From contig JANXNW010000266.1 in assembly GCA_025353905.1 (NCBI GenBank), forward strand, positions 1 through 46,167: 46,167 bases of DNA, given 5' to 3'. The position numbers and the translations under genes are program-made. The notes under the pieces were generated by a model. That model was not told where the DNA came from and did not search any database. It worked only from the letters and a program-made list of their open reading frames with translations. This DNA is from Hymenobacter sp. (GTDB lineage Bacteria; Bacteroidota; Bacteroidia; Cytophagales; Hymenobacteraceae). Shown here piece after piece: positions 1 to 8,372 of this stretch; position 1 is the first letter of the stretch; each line of letters starts with the position of its first letter.

Positions 1-47
1 GTGCGATTGCTTCGTCCCTTGCTCGATGCGCAACATGCTCGCAATGA
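1..47. repeat. REP-like dispersed repeat, partial copy (GTGCGATTGCTTCGTCCCTTGCTCGATGCGCAACATGCTCGCAATGA), truncated by window start
   Basis: Nearly identical to the reverse complement of the left arm of the element at 34988-35039 (GGTGCGATTGCGTCGTCCCTTGCTCGATGCGCAATATGCTCGCAATGA). Confidence 0.85.
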
Positions 48-67
48 CGGACGCTTTGCGTGAGTTC

Positions 68-123
68 TCACCTCTTCACCCAATTACCACCTCACCTAAT
101 CACCTCCTCACCCAATCACTGAT
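68..123. repeat. 8-nt phased degenerate tandem array, 7 units (TCACCTCT TCACCCAA TTACCACC TCACCTAA TCACCTCC TCACCCAA TCACTGAT)
   Basis: Read directly; strict 8-nt phase, ends immediately before the putative TTG start at 124. Confidence 0.85.
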
Positions 124-1470
124 TTGGCCGATATTTTTCCCTTGCGCGGCTGGCGCTACAATTCGGCCCTGAGCGCTGAGATTGACGCCGTTGTTTCGCC
201 GCTCTTCGACGTGGTGAGCGCCCGGCAGCGCGCTGCGCTTTACCAGAATCCGCTTAATTCGATTCACTTGTCCGTGCCGCGCGCCGAGCCTGGCTTGCCG
301 CCCGGGGCGGCGGCGGCCCGGCGACTGGCGGCCTGGCAGGCGGCGGGGGTGCTGCAGCAAGACGCGCTGCCGGGCATTTATGCCTACTACCAGTATTTTC
401 GATTGCCTGGCGAGGCGCGTGAGCGCTGCCGCAAGGGCTTCATGTGTTTGATTCGGGCCACTGATTGGGGTGCGGGCGGCGTGGTGCGCCACGAGAGTAC
501 GCTGCCGGCGGCCGTGAGCGACCGGGCCGCGCTGCTCGCTGATTTGGAGCTGCAAACCAGCGCCACCCACGGCCTGTACCGCGACGAGACCTTCGGGCTG
601 GAAGCGCTGCTGGACGCGGCCATCGCCGACCCGCTCTGCCAGACGGAGGAGGATTACCAGGGTGCGCGCGACGTGTTGGCCGTGGTGCAGGACGCGGCCG
701 CCATCCGGCAGTTTCAGCGGGTGCTGGCGGGCCAAACCGTGCTGCTCGCCGACGGCCATCACCGCTACGAAGGCTCGCTTACCTATCGCCGCGCCCGCGA
801 GCAGGCCGCCGGGCCGGGGGGCTACTCCGGCCGCGAGCCCTGGAACTACCACCTGATGTATCTGACCAACGCGGCCAGCGACGACTTGCGCATTCTGCCC
901 ACCCACCGGCTGCTGCTCGATTTGCCCGGCCCGGCCGGCCCGCTCACCGATGCCGAACTGCTGGCCCGCCTGAGCGAGTTTTTCACCGTGCAGACCCAGG
1001 CCGAAGCCCAGGACCTGCCCGATTTGCTGGCCGGTAAGCGCTGGGCGTTCGGGCTGTATTTGCCCGGCGGGGCGGCCTACAAATTGCGGCTGCGCCCGGA
1101 AGTCCACCCCCAGCTCGACTGGCCCACCACGCCCGAAGTCAAGGACCTGGACCTGACCGTGCTCCACTACTTCGTGCTAGAGCGGGTGCTGGGCATTGTC
1201 GGGGCCGCGGCGCAGCGGGCCTGGCCGAGCGTGGCCTACGTGCGCGGCCTCACGGAGTGTCTCCAGCAGGTGGACCGGGGCCAGGCCCGCGCCGCGCTGC
1301 TCACCAACGAGGTGACCATGGCCCAGGTCGAGGCCGTGTGCCGCTCCGGGGCCGTGATGCCGGCCAAGTCCACTTTTTTCTATCCCAAAACCCTGGCCGG
1401 CCTGCTCTTCGCCAGCCTGCGCGACGAGGCCGCCGGCTCGGTATTCGACGAAGTATTTGCCGCCCAATAA
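124..1470 (+). CDS. DUF1015 family protein
   Basis: 448-aa ORF; N-terminus MADIFPLRGWRYN and internal LLADGHHRYE typical of DUF1015; TTG start. Confidence 0.85.
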   Translation: MADIFPLRGWRYNSALSAEIDAVVSPLFDVVSARQRAALYQNPLNSIHLSVPRAEPGLPPGAAAARRLAAWQAAGVLQQDALPGIYAYYQYFRLPGEARERCRKGFMCLIRATDWGAGGVVRHESTLPAAVSDRAALLADLELQTSATHGLYRDETFGLEALLDAAIADPLCQTEEDYQGARDVLAVVQDAAAIRQFQRVLAGQTVLLADGHHRYEGSLTYRRAREQAAGPGGYSGREPWNYHLMYLTNAASDDLRILPTHRLLLDLPGPAGPLTDAELLARLSEFFTVQTQAEAQDLPDLLAGKRWAFGLYLPGGAAYKLRLRPEVHPQLDWPTTPEVKDLDLTVLHYFVLERVLGIVGAAAQRAWPSVAYVRGLTECLQQVDRGQARAALLTNEVTMAQVEAVCRSGAVMPAKSTFFYPKTLAGLLFASLRDEAAGSVFDEVFAAQ

Positions 1471-1484
1471 GCGGTTGTTCAGCA

Positions 1485-1519
1485 TCCTTAATCCCTAATC
1501 TTTCACCCTTCATCCCTGT
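1485..1519. repeat. 7-nt phased array (TCCTTAA TCCCTAA TCTTTCA CCCTTCA TCCCTGT) running into the maf GTG start
   Basis: Direct reading; last unit overlaps start codon 1518-1520. Confidence 0.7.
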
Positions 1520-2102
1520 GAAACTCGTGCTTGCTTCCGGCTCGCCGCGTCGCCGTCAGTTGCTGACCGACCTCGGGCTCACGTTTGAAATCCGCTTGCG
1601 GGACGTCGATGAAAGCTTTCCGTCCGAGCTGCGCGGGGCGGCCGTGGCCGAATACCTGGCCCGCCACAAAGCCGCCGCCTACGCCCCCGACCTGGCCGCC
1701 GACGAGCTGCTGCTCACGGCCGATACCATCGTCTGCCTCGGCGAGGAGGTGCTCAATAAGCCTGCCGACGCGGCCGAGGCCCGGGCCATGCTCACCCGTT
1801 TGCAAGGCCGCGCCCACCAGGTGCACACCGGCGTGTGCCTGTGGCCGGGCGATGGCCGCGCGCCGGTGGTATTTGCCGATACGACGACGGTCTGGTTCGC
1901 GCCCTTGTCGGTAGCCGACATCGATTTCTACGTCGCCCGGTACGCGCCCTTTGACAAAGCCGGGGCTTACGGCGCGCAGGATTGGCTGGGCCTGGTAGCC
2001 ATCGAGCGTCTGGAAGGCTCGTATTTTGGCGTGATGGGCTTGCCCACCCACCGCGTGTGGGCGGCTCTGCGTGAGTTGGGGCTGGAGGAGGCGCGTCGAT
2101 GA
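1518..2102 (+). CDS. maf: Maf-like nucleotide pyrophosphatase
   Basis: VKLVLASGSPRRRQLLTDLGL, ADTIVCLGEEVLNKP, FDKAGAYGAQDW motifs; GTG start inside the longer ORF 1257-2102. Confidence 0.92.
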   Translation: MKLVLASGSPRRRQLLTDLGLTFEIRLRDVDESFPSELRGAAVAEYLARHKAAAYAPDLAADELLLTADTIVCLGEEVLNKPADAAEARAMLTRLQGRAHQVHTGVCLWPGDGRAPVVFADTTTVWFAPLSVADIDFYVARYAPFDKAGAYGAQDWLGLVAIERLEGSYFGVMGLPTHRVWAALRELGLEEARR

Positions 2103-3964
2103 GCGCGGCCCAAACAGACCCCGAGGTGGGGTCAGAGCCAGGTTTGGAGCCGGGGCTGAAATCGGCTTCAGTGCCGGGCGGACTATTCTTTGGCTTGTTG
2201 AGTTTGGGTAGCCTGGCGGTTTGCGCGGCCCTGGCCGCCGGGCTGCTGTATTCGGCCGACTGGCCCGCGGTGGCGGCCCTGCGTGAGGCGTATCACTGGC
2301 AGCCTCGGGCCTACTCGCGCGCCGAGTTTGAGGGGTTGCGCCAGGGTTTGGCCTGGGCGGCGGGCGGGCTGGCGCTGCTGGGCTTGGGACTGGGCGGCAC
2401 GGCGGCGAGCCGCCGCGAGGGCCGGGCCTGGGCCGACGAGTGGCGGCAGCTGCGGCGAGGGCTGGTCGCGAGCTGGCGTGCCCTTCGCCCCGGCGAGCGG
2501 CGCGCGGCCTGGGTCGTGCTGGCGGCGCTGACGGCCCTGCGCCTGGGTCTGAGCCTGTACCTGGAACCCTACGACGACGCCGTGTCGTACGAATTATTCG
2601 TGCGGGCCGATTCCTGGCTGGCGGCGGCCGCGTTCTACCCCTTGCCCAATAACCACGTGGCGTCGAGCTTGCTCGACCAGGTGTTTTACCGGCTCCACCC
2701 TGGCTTTTGGTGGAGTATGCGCCTGCCCGTACTGCTGGTCAGCACGGGTGCCACGGCGGCTTGGTTCTGGGGTTTGGTGCGCGCGCGGGTCGGGTTTTGG
2801 GCGGCGCTGCTGGCGGCGGGCTGGTTCGGGTTGATGCAGGTGGGGCTGTACCACGCCGCGATGGGCCGGGGGTATTGGCTGCTGGTCGGCCTGGCTGGTC
2901 TGGGGTTTTTCGCGCTGCTGGACCTGACCCGGCCTCGCCCGTCTTTACCAGTTCCGCAGACGACCCCGGCCGGGGCGTCCGTTCTGGCTGTTGCTTTTCC
3001 CGCGCGAGCATTCGGGCAGCCGCGCCTGGCCTGGGCGACGCTTGTGGGCGGCGGTATGCTGGGGCTGTTCACGGTCCCGACGCACGCTTATTTCCTGTTT
3101 TCTGCTTACGGCTGGCTGCTGTGGCAGTCGCTGCGGCGGCGCGATAAGCTGCTGGGTAGCCTGGCGCTGGGCTTCGGAGGCGTGACGCTCCTCGGAGCCG
3201 GATTGCTCTACTCGCCGCTGCTGCTCGTATCCGGGCCGGCTAATTTTTTGGATAACGAATACGTGCAGCCCCTGGCGTGGGCGGAGTTCGGGCGGGGGTT
3301 GCCGCACTACGTTTGGTGGAGTGAGGGTTGGCTGGTGGGGCACCGCTGGCTGGGTCTGGGGCCGGGGCTGGTGGCGCTGGCGTTGGGCTGGCACTGGGGC
3401 CGGACCGGGCTAAACCTGGCGGACCGGCGCCTGGTCGGCCTCGCGTTGTGGCTGGTCATCACGCCCTACGCGCTCGTGCTGGTCCAACGCGTTCAGGCTC
3501 CCGAGCGAACGCTCTTTTACAAGGCGCAGTTCAGCCTGCTCCTGCTGGCGCTGCTCACCGATGCCGGACTTCGGCGGGCGTCTGTGGCCGCGGGACGCGT
3601 TCCGCGGATGCGCTGGCTCTTGGCGGGGTCGGTGCTGTACGCGGGTTTAAACCTGGGCCTGGTGCTGCGCAGCAACCGTTACCGGCAGCTCACCTGGGCT
3701 CCGTTTGAGGCGGCGTCCGATTGGTTGGCCACGCAGCCAGCCGGAGGGCCCATGTGGGTGCCGGGGCCCGGTACGCGTCTGGGATTGCGTTTTTACCTGC
3801 ATTATCGCTACCACGAACGGCCCTGGCAACTAGATAGCAAAGCGCGCCCCGGCGTACGTTACCGTTTCGTGGTGCTCTTGTCGGGCAGCGAGCGGCCCCC
3901 GCAGCTACGGCAGGCCCCCGTCCGCTGGCAGCAAGGCAGCCTGGTTATTCTAGAGGTTCCCTGA
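2099..3964 (+). CDS. polytopic membrane protein, putative glycosyltransferase family 39-like
   Basis: 621 aa, many hydrophobic helices; acidic loop YDDAVSYELF followed by YPLPNNH; ATGA overlap with maf. Confidence 0.6.
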   Translation: MSAAQTDPEVGSEPGLEPGLKSASVPGGLFFGLLSLGSLAVCAALAAGLLYSADWPAVAALREAYHWQPRAYSRAEFEGLRQGLAWAAGGLALLGLGLGGTAASRREGRAWADEWRQLRRGLVASWRALRPGERRAAWVVLAALTALRLGLSLYLEPYDDAVSYELFVRADSWLAAAAFYPLPNNHVASSLLDQVFYRLHPGFWWSMRLPVLLVSTGATAAWFWGLVRARVGFWAALLAAGWFGLMQVGLYHAAMGRGYWLLVGLAGLGFFALLDLTRPRPSLPVPQTTPAGASVLAVAFPARAFGQPRLAWATLVGGGMLGLFTVPTHAYFLFSAYGWLLWQSLRRRDKLLGSLALGFGGVTLLGAGLLYSPLLLVSGPANFLDNEYVQPLAWAEFGRGLPHYVWWSEGWLVGHRWLGLGPGLVALALGWHWGRTGLNLADRRLVGLALWLVITPYALVLVQRVQAPERTLFYKAQFSLLLLALLTDAGLRRASVAAGRVPRMRWLLAGSVLYAGLNLGLVLRSNRYRQLTWAPFEAASDWLATQPAGGPMWVPGPGTRLGLRFYLHYRYHERPWQLDSKARPGVRYRFVVLLSGSERPPQLRQAPVRWQQGSLVILEVP

Positions 3965-4048
3965 CCACTCAAGTCTAAGTTTTGCGGCCGGTTTAGTAAA
4001 GAGTTCGCTCTCAAGCTGCTATTCGAATAATCAACCCCTGATTCCCTC

Positions 4049-5929
4049 ATGCGCGTCCTGATTCGTACTACGTGGTGGCTTTTGCTGCTGAGCGCGGGGG
4101 GGCTGACGCTCAGCTTGAGTCAAATCAGCTACGCCCAGCTGCTGGAATATTTTCAGCAACCGAACGTGGCTTCGGCGGGGGGCGTTTTTCAAGGTTTCCC
4201 CGCCTCGGCGGCCCGCTGGTTGCTGTTGCGGAGCGCGCTGGCCGGGCTGACGCTCGTCAGCGCCCTGGCGTTGGGGCTGGATGCGCGCGCGCGCCGGGCA
4301 GCGGTGCGGATTGGGCGCGGTACTGCTCGCCCAGCCTCCACGGCCGCTTCAGAAGTTTCGAGTCGGCGAGCCGCCGGGCTGCCCGGCAGTTGGCAGGATG
4401 CCTGGCGGGCGCTGAGTCAGGTCGAGCGCGTTACGGCCCTGCTGCTGCTGCTGCTCATTACGGTCTGGCGCGGGTACTACGCCTGGACTTATCCCCTGAG
4501 TCTGGACGAAATAGCGTCCTTCGACTACGCCGTGCTGCCGGGCGCGGCCGTCACGGCGAGCTATTATCCGCTGCCCAACAATCACTTGCTGCCCAACTTA
4601 CTGGTGGCGGGCTTGCGGGTGCTGCTGCCGGCCGGTTCGTCGCCCGTGCTGTTGTTGCGCCTGCTGCCCACGCTGCTCAGCACGGCGCTGCTGCCACTCA
4701 GCTACGGGCTGCTGCTGCGCCACGCGCGTTTCGGGGTGGCCACGCTCGGGTTGGGTCTGTTCAGTCTTTCGCCGCTGGCCGTGTACTACGCCGTAGCGGG
4801 GCGGGGCTACGCCTGGGCCCTGGCAGCAACCGTGCTCGGCCTGGCCGCCGCGTTGGCGCTGCTGACGCCCGAAACCCGCCGTCGCGGCCGCGACCGGGCC
4901 TGGGCGGTATTCGTGAGCAGCGCCGTGGTCGGCCTCTTCGCCGTGCCGACCCACGCCTACGCGGTGCTGGCGCTGGTGGTAAGCCTGGCCATCGGCTTTA
5001 GCCACTGCCCTTTGCGCGTGCGCCGACAACAGTTGGGTCGGCTGGCGCTGGCGTTGGCAGGCGTCGGCGGGGTGGTGGTCGTGCTCTACGCGCCGGTGGG
5101 GCTGCTGTCGGGTTGGAATGCGCTGCTGCATAATCCGTACGTGGCCCGCCACCCGCTGGCTGAAATGCGGACCGAGCTCGGTCCGTTTTTGATGGGTACG
5201 GCCGCCGAACTGCTTGGTCAACGCGGCTGGAGCGCGGCTGCTTACCTGCTGCTGCTCATGCTGGCTCCGTTGGCGCTGCGTCGGCGGGCGGGTTTGTCGG
5301 CGTCGGCGCGCCGGCTGGGCTGGCTGCTCTACGCGCAGCTGGGTTGGTGGCTGCTGCTGGTATTCGCGCAGGGTGTGTACCCCCCGGCTCGAACGCTGCT
5401 GGTGGTCCTGCTGGCGTTCTTTCTGCTCGTCGCGTTATTTGCCGAAGTAGTCTTTACTTGGCTGAAGCAAGTATTCGAAAAGAGCAGCTTAATCAGCAGA
5501 CTACCAGTTAGAATATTCCCAACACTTCAGGTAGCTGCCTTGAGTTTGATTCTACTCGCGTACGGCGGTTACCGTTGGCACCGGGAGCAGCCGGTGCTGG
5601 CCATTCTGCGCGCCCAGCAAGTGAGCTTGCACCAGACTTACGCCTGGTTGCGCACCCAGCCATTTACGCGCATCTGGGTCGAACCGCGGGCCTTCGCTAT
5701 TTTCTGGCATCACTATGCGCTGACTGCCGGGCAGTCTCCCTTGCCGCTGCTCGTCGTCGATGATGGCGTGGCGCAGGGCCAGCGGCCGGGAATGGTGCCG
5801 GGCAGCGAAACGGAGATTCTGGCCGCGCCGCCCGATTCGGCGCGGCCGGGTCAGCCCGTCGTGGCCCTACCCGGTGGAGCTTGGGCGATGCCTGTTTCGG
5901 CGGGACAGCCGCTGCTTGTCTTGCCCTAG
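4049..5929 (+). CDS. polytopic membrane protein, paralog of the preceding gene
   Basis: 626 aa, LDEIASFDYAVL...SYYPLPNNHLLPNLL aligns with the upstream paralog; shared GRGYxW and VPTHAY motifs. Confidence 0.6.
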   Translation: MRVLIRTTWWLLLLSAGGLTLSLSQISYAQLLEYFQQPNVASAGGVFQGFPASAARWLLLRSALAGLTLVSALALGLDARARRAAVRIGRGTARPASTAASEVSSRRAAGLPGSWQDAWRALSQVERVTALLLLLLITVWRGYYAWTYPLSLDEIASFDYAVLPGAAVTASYYPLPNNHLLPNLLVAGLRVLLPAGSSPVLLLRLLPTLLSTALLPLSYGLLLRHARFGVATLGLGLFSLSPLAVYYAVAGRGYAWALAATVLGLAAALALLTPETRRRGRDRAWAVFVSSAVVGLFAVPTHAYAVLALVVSLAIGFSHCPLRVRRQQLGRLALALAGVGGVVVVLYAPVGLLSGWNALLHNPYVARHPLAEMRTELGPFLMGTAAELLGQRGWSAAAYLLLLMLAPLALRRRAGLSASARRLGWLLYAQLGWWLLLVFAQGVYPPARTLLVVLLAFFLLVALFAEVVFTWLKQVFEKSSLISRLPVRIFPTLQVAALSLILLAYGGYRWHREQPVLAILRAQQVSLHQTYAWLRTQPFTRIWVEPRAFAIFWHHYALTAGQSPLPLLVVDDGVAQGQRPGMVPGSETEILAAPPDSARPGQPVVALPGGAWAMPVSAGQPLLVLP

Positions 5930-5968
5930 CGCGTTATCGGGCGAGCCTGGTCTCCCTGCATAGTTGGC

Positions 5969-6964
5969 TCAGCGCAGCTTTTCTTTCAATAGCTCAAGTT
6001 CGATGGCCGGGGCGATGCGCTCGTAAAGCACGTTATACACGGCCGTCGTGATGGGCATGTGGACCTGCAGCCTCCGGTTGAGCTCGTGAATGCTTTTGAC
6101 GGCGTAGTAGCCTTCGGCAATCATGTTCATTTCCAGTTGGGCCGATTTTACGGAGTAGCCCCGGCCGACCATCGAGCCGAAGCTGCGGTTGCGCGAGAGG
6201 GGCGAATAGGCCGTTACCAGCAAATCGCCGAGGTAAGCCGAGGCCGAGAGGTCGCGCGCCTGGGGCGAAATAGCCTGCAGAAACCGTCGGATTTCCTGCA
6301 CCGCGTTGCTCACCAGCACGGCCAGGAAGTTGTCGCCGTAGCCCAGGCCGTGGGCGATGCCGCCGGCCAGGGCGATGATATTCTTCATCACGGCCGCGTA
6401 CTCGATGCCGTCGAGGTCGGCCGCCGGGTGGGCCCGCACGTAGCGGCAGGTCAGCAGCTCGCTGAATGCCCGGCCCAGGCCATTCACGTCGGGCGAGCCC
6501 AGGGTGAGGTAGCTCTGCTTTTCGAGGGCGACTTCCTCGGCGTGGCAGGGGCCGGCGATGACGCCGAGCCGGGTAGCCGGCAGCCGAAACCGCTCCCGCA
6601 CGTAGTCCGTCACGAGCATATTCCGACCCGGAATCATGCCCTTGATGGCCGAAATCACCCCGCGTTTGTGCCGCAGCGCGTCGCGGCCCAGCTTGTCGAG
6701 CACGGGCTGTACGAAGGCGGCGGGCACGGCCAGCACCAGCCAGTCGGTCTCGGCCACGGCTTCGGCCAGCTCGGTAGTCGGAAAAACCAGGCTGCGGTCG
6801 AAGGCCACGGCCGAGAGGTAGCGCGGGTTGTGGCCGGTGCGGGCCAGGTGCTGCACGTCGTCCTTGGCCCGCAGCCACCAGTCCACGCGGGCTCCGTTTT
6901 CGGACAGGATTTTGGTCAGGGCCGTGGCCCAGGAGCCGCCGCCGAGCATGGCAATTTTTTCCAT
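5969..6964 (-). CDS. gpsA: glycerol-3-phosphate dehydrogenase [NAD(P)+]
   Basis: MEKIAMLGGGSWATALTKILSENG, GPCHAEEVA, AAVMKNIIALAGGIAHGLGYGDN, EGYYAVKSIHEL. Confidence 0.95.
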   Translation of the reverse strand: MEKIAMLGGGSWATALTKILSENGARVDWWLRAKDDVQHLARTGHNPRYLSAVAFDRSLVFPTTELAEAVAETDWLVLAVPAAFVQPVLDKLGRDALRHKRGVISAIKGMIPGRNMLVTDYVRERFRLPATRLGVIAGPCHAEEVALEKQSYLTLGSPDVNGLGRAFSELLTCRYVRAHPAADLDGIEYAAVMKNIIALAGGIAHGLGYGDNFLAVLVSNAVQEIRRFLQAISPQARDLSASAYLGDLLVTAYSPLSRNRSFGSMVGRGYSVKSAQLEMNMIAEGYYAVKSIHELNRRLQVHMPITTAVYNVLYERIAPAIELELLKEKLR

Positions 6965-7091
6965 TAAGTAAAGAGAGTAGGGGGCCGAGCGCGGTCAAAA
7001 GACAGGTCCAGTCCGCGCGTGAATCAAGTTCGGCGCGCAAGCTAGGCCGCCGGGCCGCATCTTTGCGCCAGTACCTATTCTTACGCTGTTC

Positions 7092-7811
7092 ATGTCTGAC
7101 CTACTCACCGCCACGGCTGCTTTCATTGAGCAAAAATTCGCGGCCGAAGGCACGGGCCACGACTGGGCACACATTTACCGGGTGTGGCAGTTGGCGCGGA
7201 TTCTGGCCGCCGCCCCCGACGCGGTCCCCGGCCTCGACCCGGAAACGACCGAGCTGGCCGCTTTGCTGCACGATATCGCCGACTGGAAATTTCACGGCGG
7301 CGACTACGAGGCCGGCCCCAGGGCGGCCCGCGCCTGGTTGCGCAGCCAGGGCGCACCCGAGGTCCAAATAGCTCGCGTCGAGCAGATTATCCGTGAAGTC
7401 AGTTTCAAAGGCATGGGAGTGGCCACGCCGGTTACCTCGCCCGAGGCGGCCGTGGTGCAGGATGCCGACCGGCTCGACGCCATCGGGGCCATCGGGGTGG
7501 CGCGCGCTTTTGCTTACGGGGGTTACAAGGGGCGCCCGCTCCACGACCCGGCCGTGCCGCTCGTGGCGCACGTTGATTTCGAGCAGTATAAGCGAAGCAC
7601 TGCGCCCACTATCAATCACTTCTACGAGAAGCTGCTGCTGCTGCACGAGCGCCTGCATACGCCCGCTGCCCGTCGTTTGGCCGCCCCGCGTCAGGCGTTT
7701 ATGGAGAAGTTTGTGCGGCAGTTTTTGCAGGAGTGGGAGAGTCCGGCATTGGCCGCTCCTTCCGCCTCGGCGACGGGTTCTTTCGGGGTTGCGGCTACCT
7801 TTACGGCATGA
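7092..7811 (+). CDS. HD domain phosphohydrolase
   Basis: HDWAHIYRVW...LAALLHDIADWKF...VVQDADRLDAIGAIGVARAF. Confidence 0.9.
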   Translation: MSDLLTATAAFIEQKFAAEGTGHDWAHIYRVWQLARILAAAPDAVPGLDPETTELAALLHDIADWKFHGGDYEAGPRAARAWLRSQGAPEVQIARVEQIIREVSFKGMGVATPVTSPEAAVVQDADRLDAIGAIGVARAFAYGGYKGRPLHDPAVPLVAHVDFEQYKRSTAPTINHFYEKLLLLHERLHTPAARRLAAPRQAFMEKFVRQFLQEWESPALAAPSASATGSFGVAATFTA

Positions 7812-8098
7812 GTAACGGGGTTGTGAGCGCTGCCGGAAGTACGGTTAAACCGGGTCGCGGTTCAGTGAAGCGGGTATTGCTGGCGTATCTGGCCGGCGGA
7901 CTGCTGGTGCTGGCCGGTTGTCGCACTTGTCCTATCGATGAGTGCCACATCCGCAAGGCGCACTACCACGAGGGGGCTAAATACCGCGCCCGGCCCATCT
8001 GGAAGATGCAGTATCCGGCCATTGGCGAGCGCATCCGGGTAAATAAGGAAGGCGACGGCAAGCGCAAGAAAAGCGACCACAGTCGGCCCCTGAAATAG
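7808..8098 (+). CDS. small putative lipoprotein
   Basis: 96 aa from ATG overlapping the preceding TGA; hydrophobic stretch ending in lipobox LLVLAGC, basic C-terminus. Confidence 0.6.
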   Translation: MSNGVVSAAGSTVKPGRGSVKRVLLAYLAGGLLVLAGCRTCPIDECHIRKAHYHEGAKYRARPIWKMQYPAIGERIRVNKEGDGKRKKSDHSRPLK

Positions 8099-8137
8099 GG
8101 TAGGAGGGTACAAGGTTGAGAGGGCAGGAGGGTTTGT
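8098..8137. repeat. 8-nt phased array (GGGTAGGA GGGTACAA GGTTGAGA GGGCAGGA GGGTTTGT)
   Basis: Direct reading; first G is the last base of the upstream TAG stop. Confidence 0.7.
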
Positions 8138-8343
8138 TGATAATTCGGGGGTCAGCTCTCCTGATTTGCGATTCTAACGGGGGTAAGCCGCCAGCAAGCC
8201 CCTGCGTCGGGGGGTGGACGAGAGCGCCGCCAAAGTGGCCTAAAAGCTAGGAAAAACGGGTTTTTGGGCGTAACTTGCGCGGGCTTACGAGCATCCGTTT
8301 GGGGACCAGTTGTGCTGCCGATTTCGGTGGCCGTCGTCTCTTA

Positions 8344-8371
8344 TCCTAACTCCCTAATCCTAAATCCTTAA
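8344..8371. repeat. 7-nt phased array (TCCTAAC TCCCTAA TCCTAAA TCCTTAA) directly before the gyrA ATG
   Basis: Direct reading; same unit family as 1485-1519 and 35994-36028. Confidence 0.75.
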
Positions 8372-8372
8372 A

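Noticed and set aside
100-1167. Long antisense ORF (355 aa) opposite the DUF1015 gene, and similar long shadow ORFs opposite gpsA, his genes, porin, S8 peptidase, mnmA and folC
   Set aside because: GC-rich codon usage gives long antisense open frames; their translations are rich in G/R/H/Q/P with no recognisable domain, while the opposite strand has clear protein families.
5455-5545. Locally AT-richer patch inside the second membrane protein gene
   Set aside because: Reading frame and hydrophobic pattern continue uninterrupted; probably normal composition variation or a small recombination tract.
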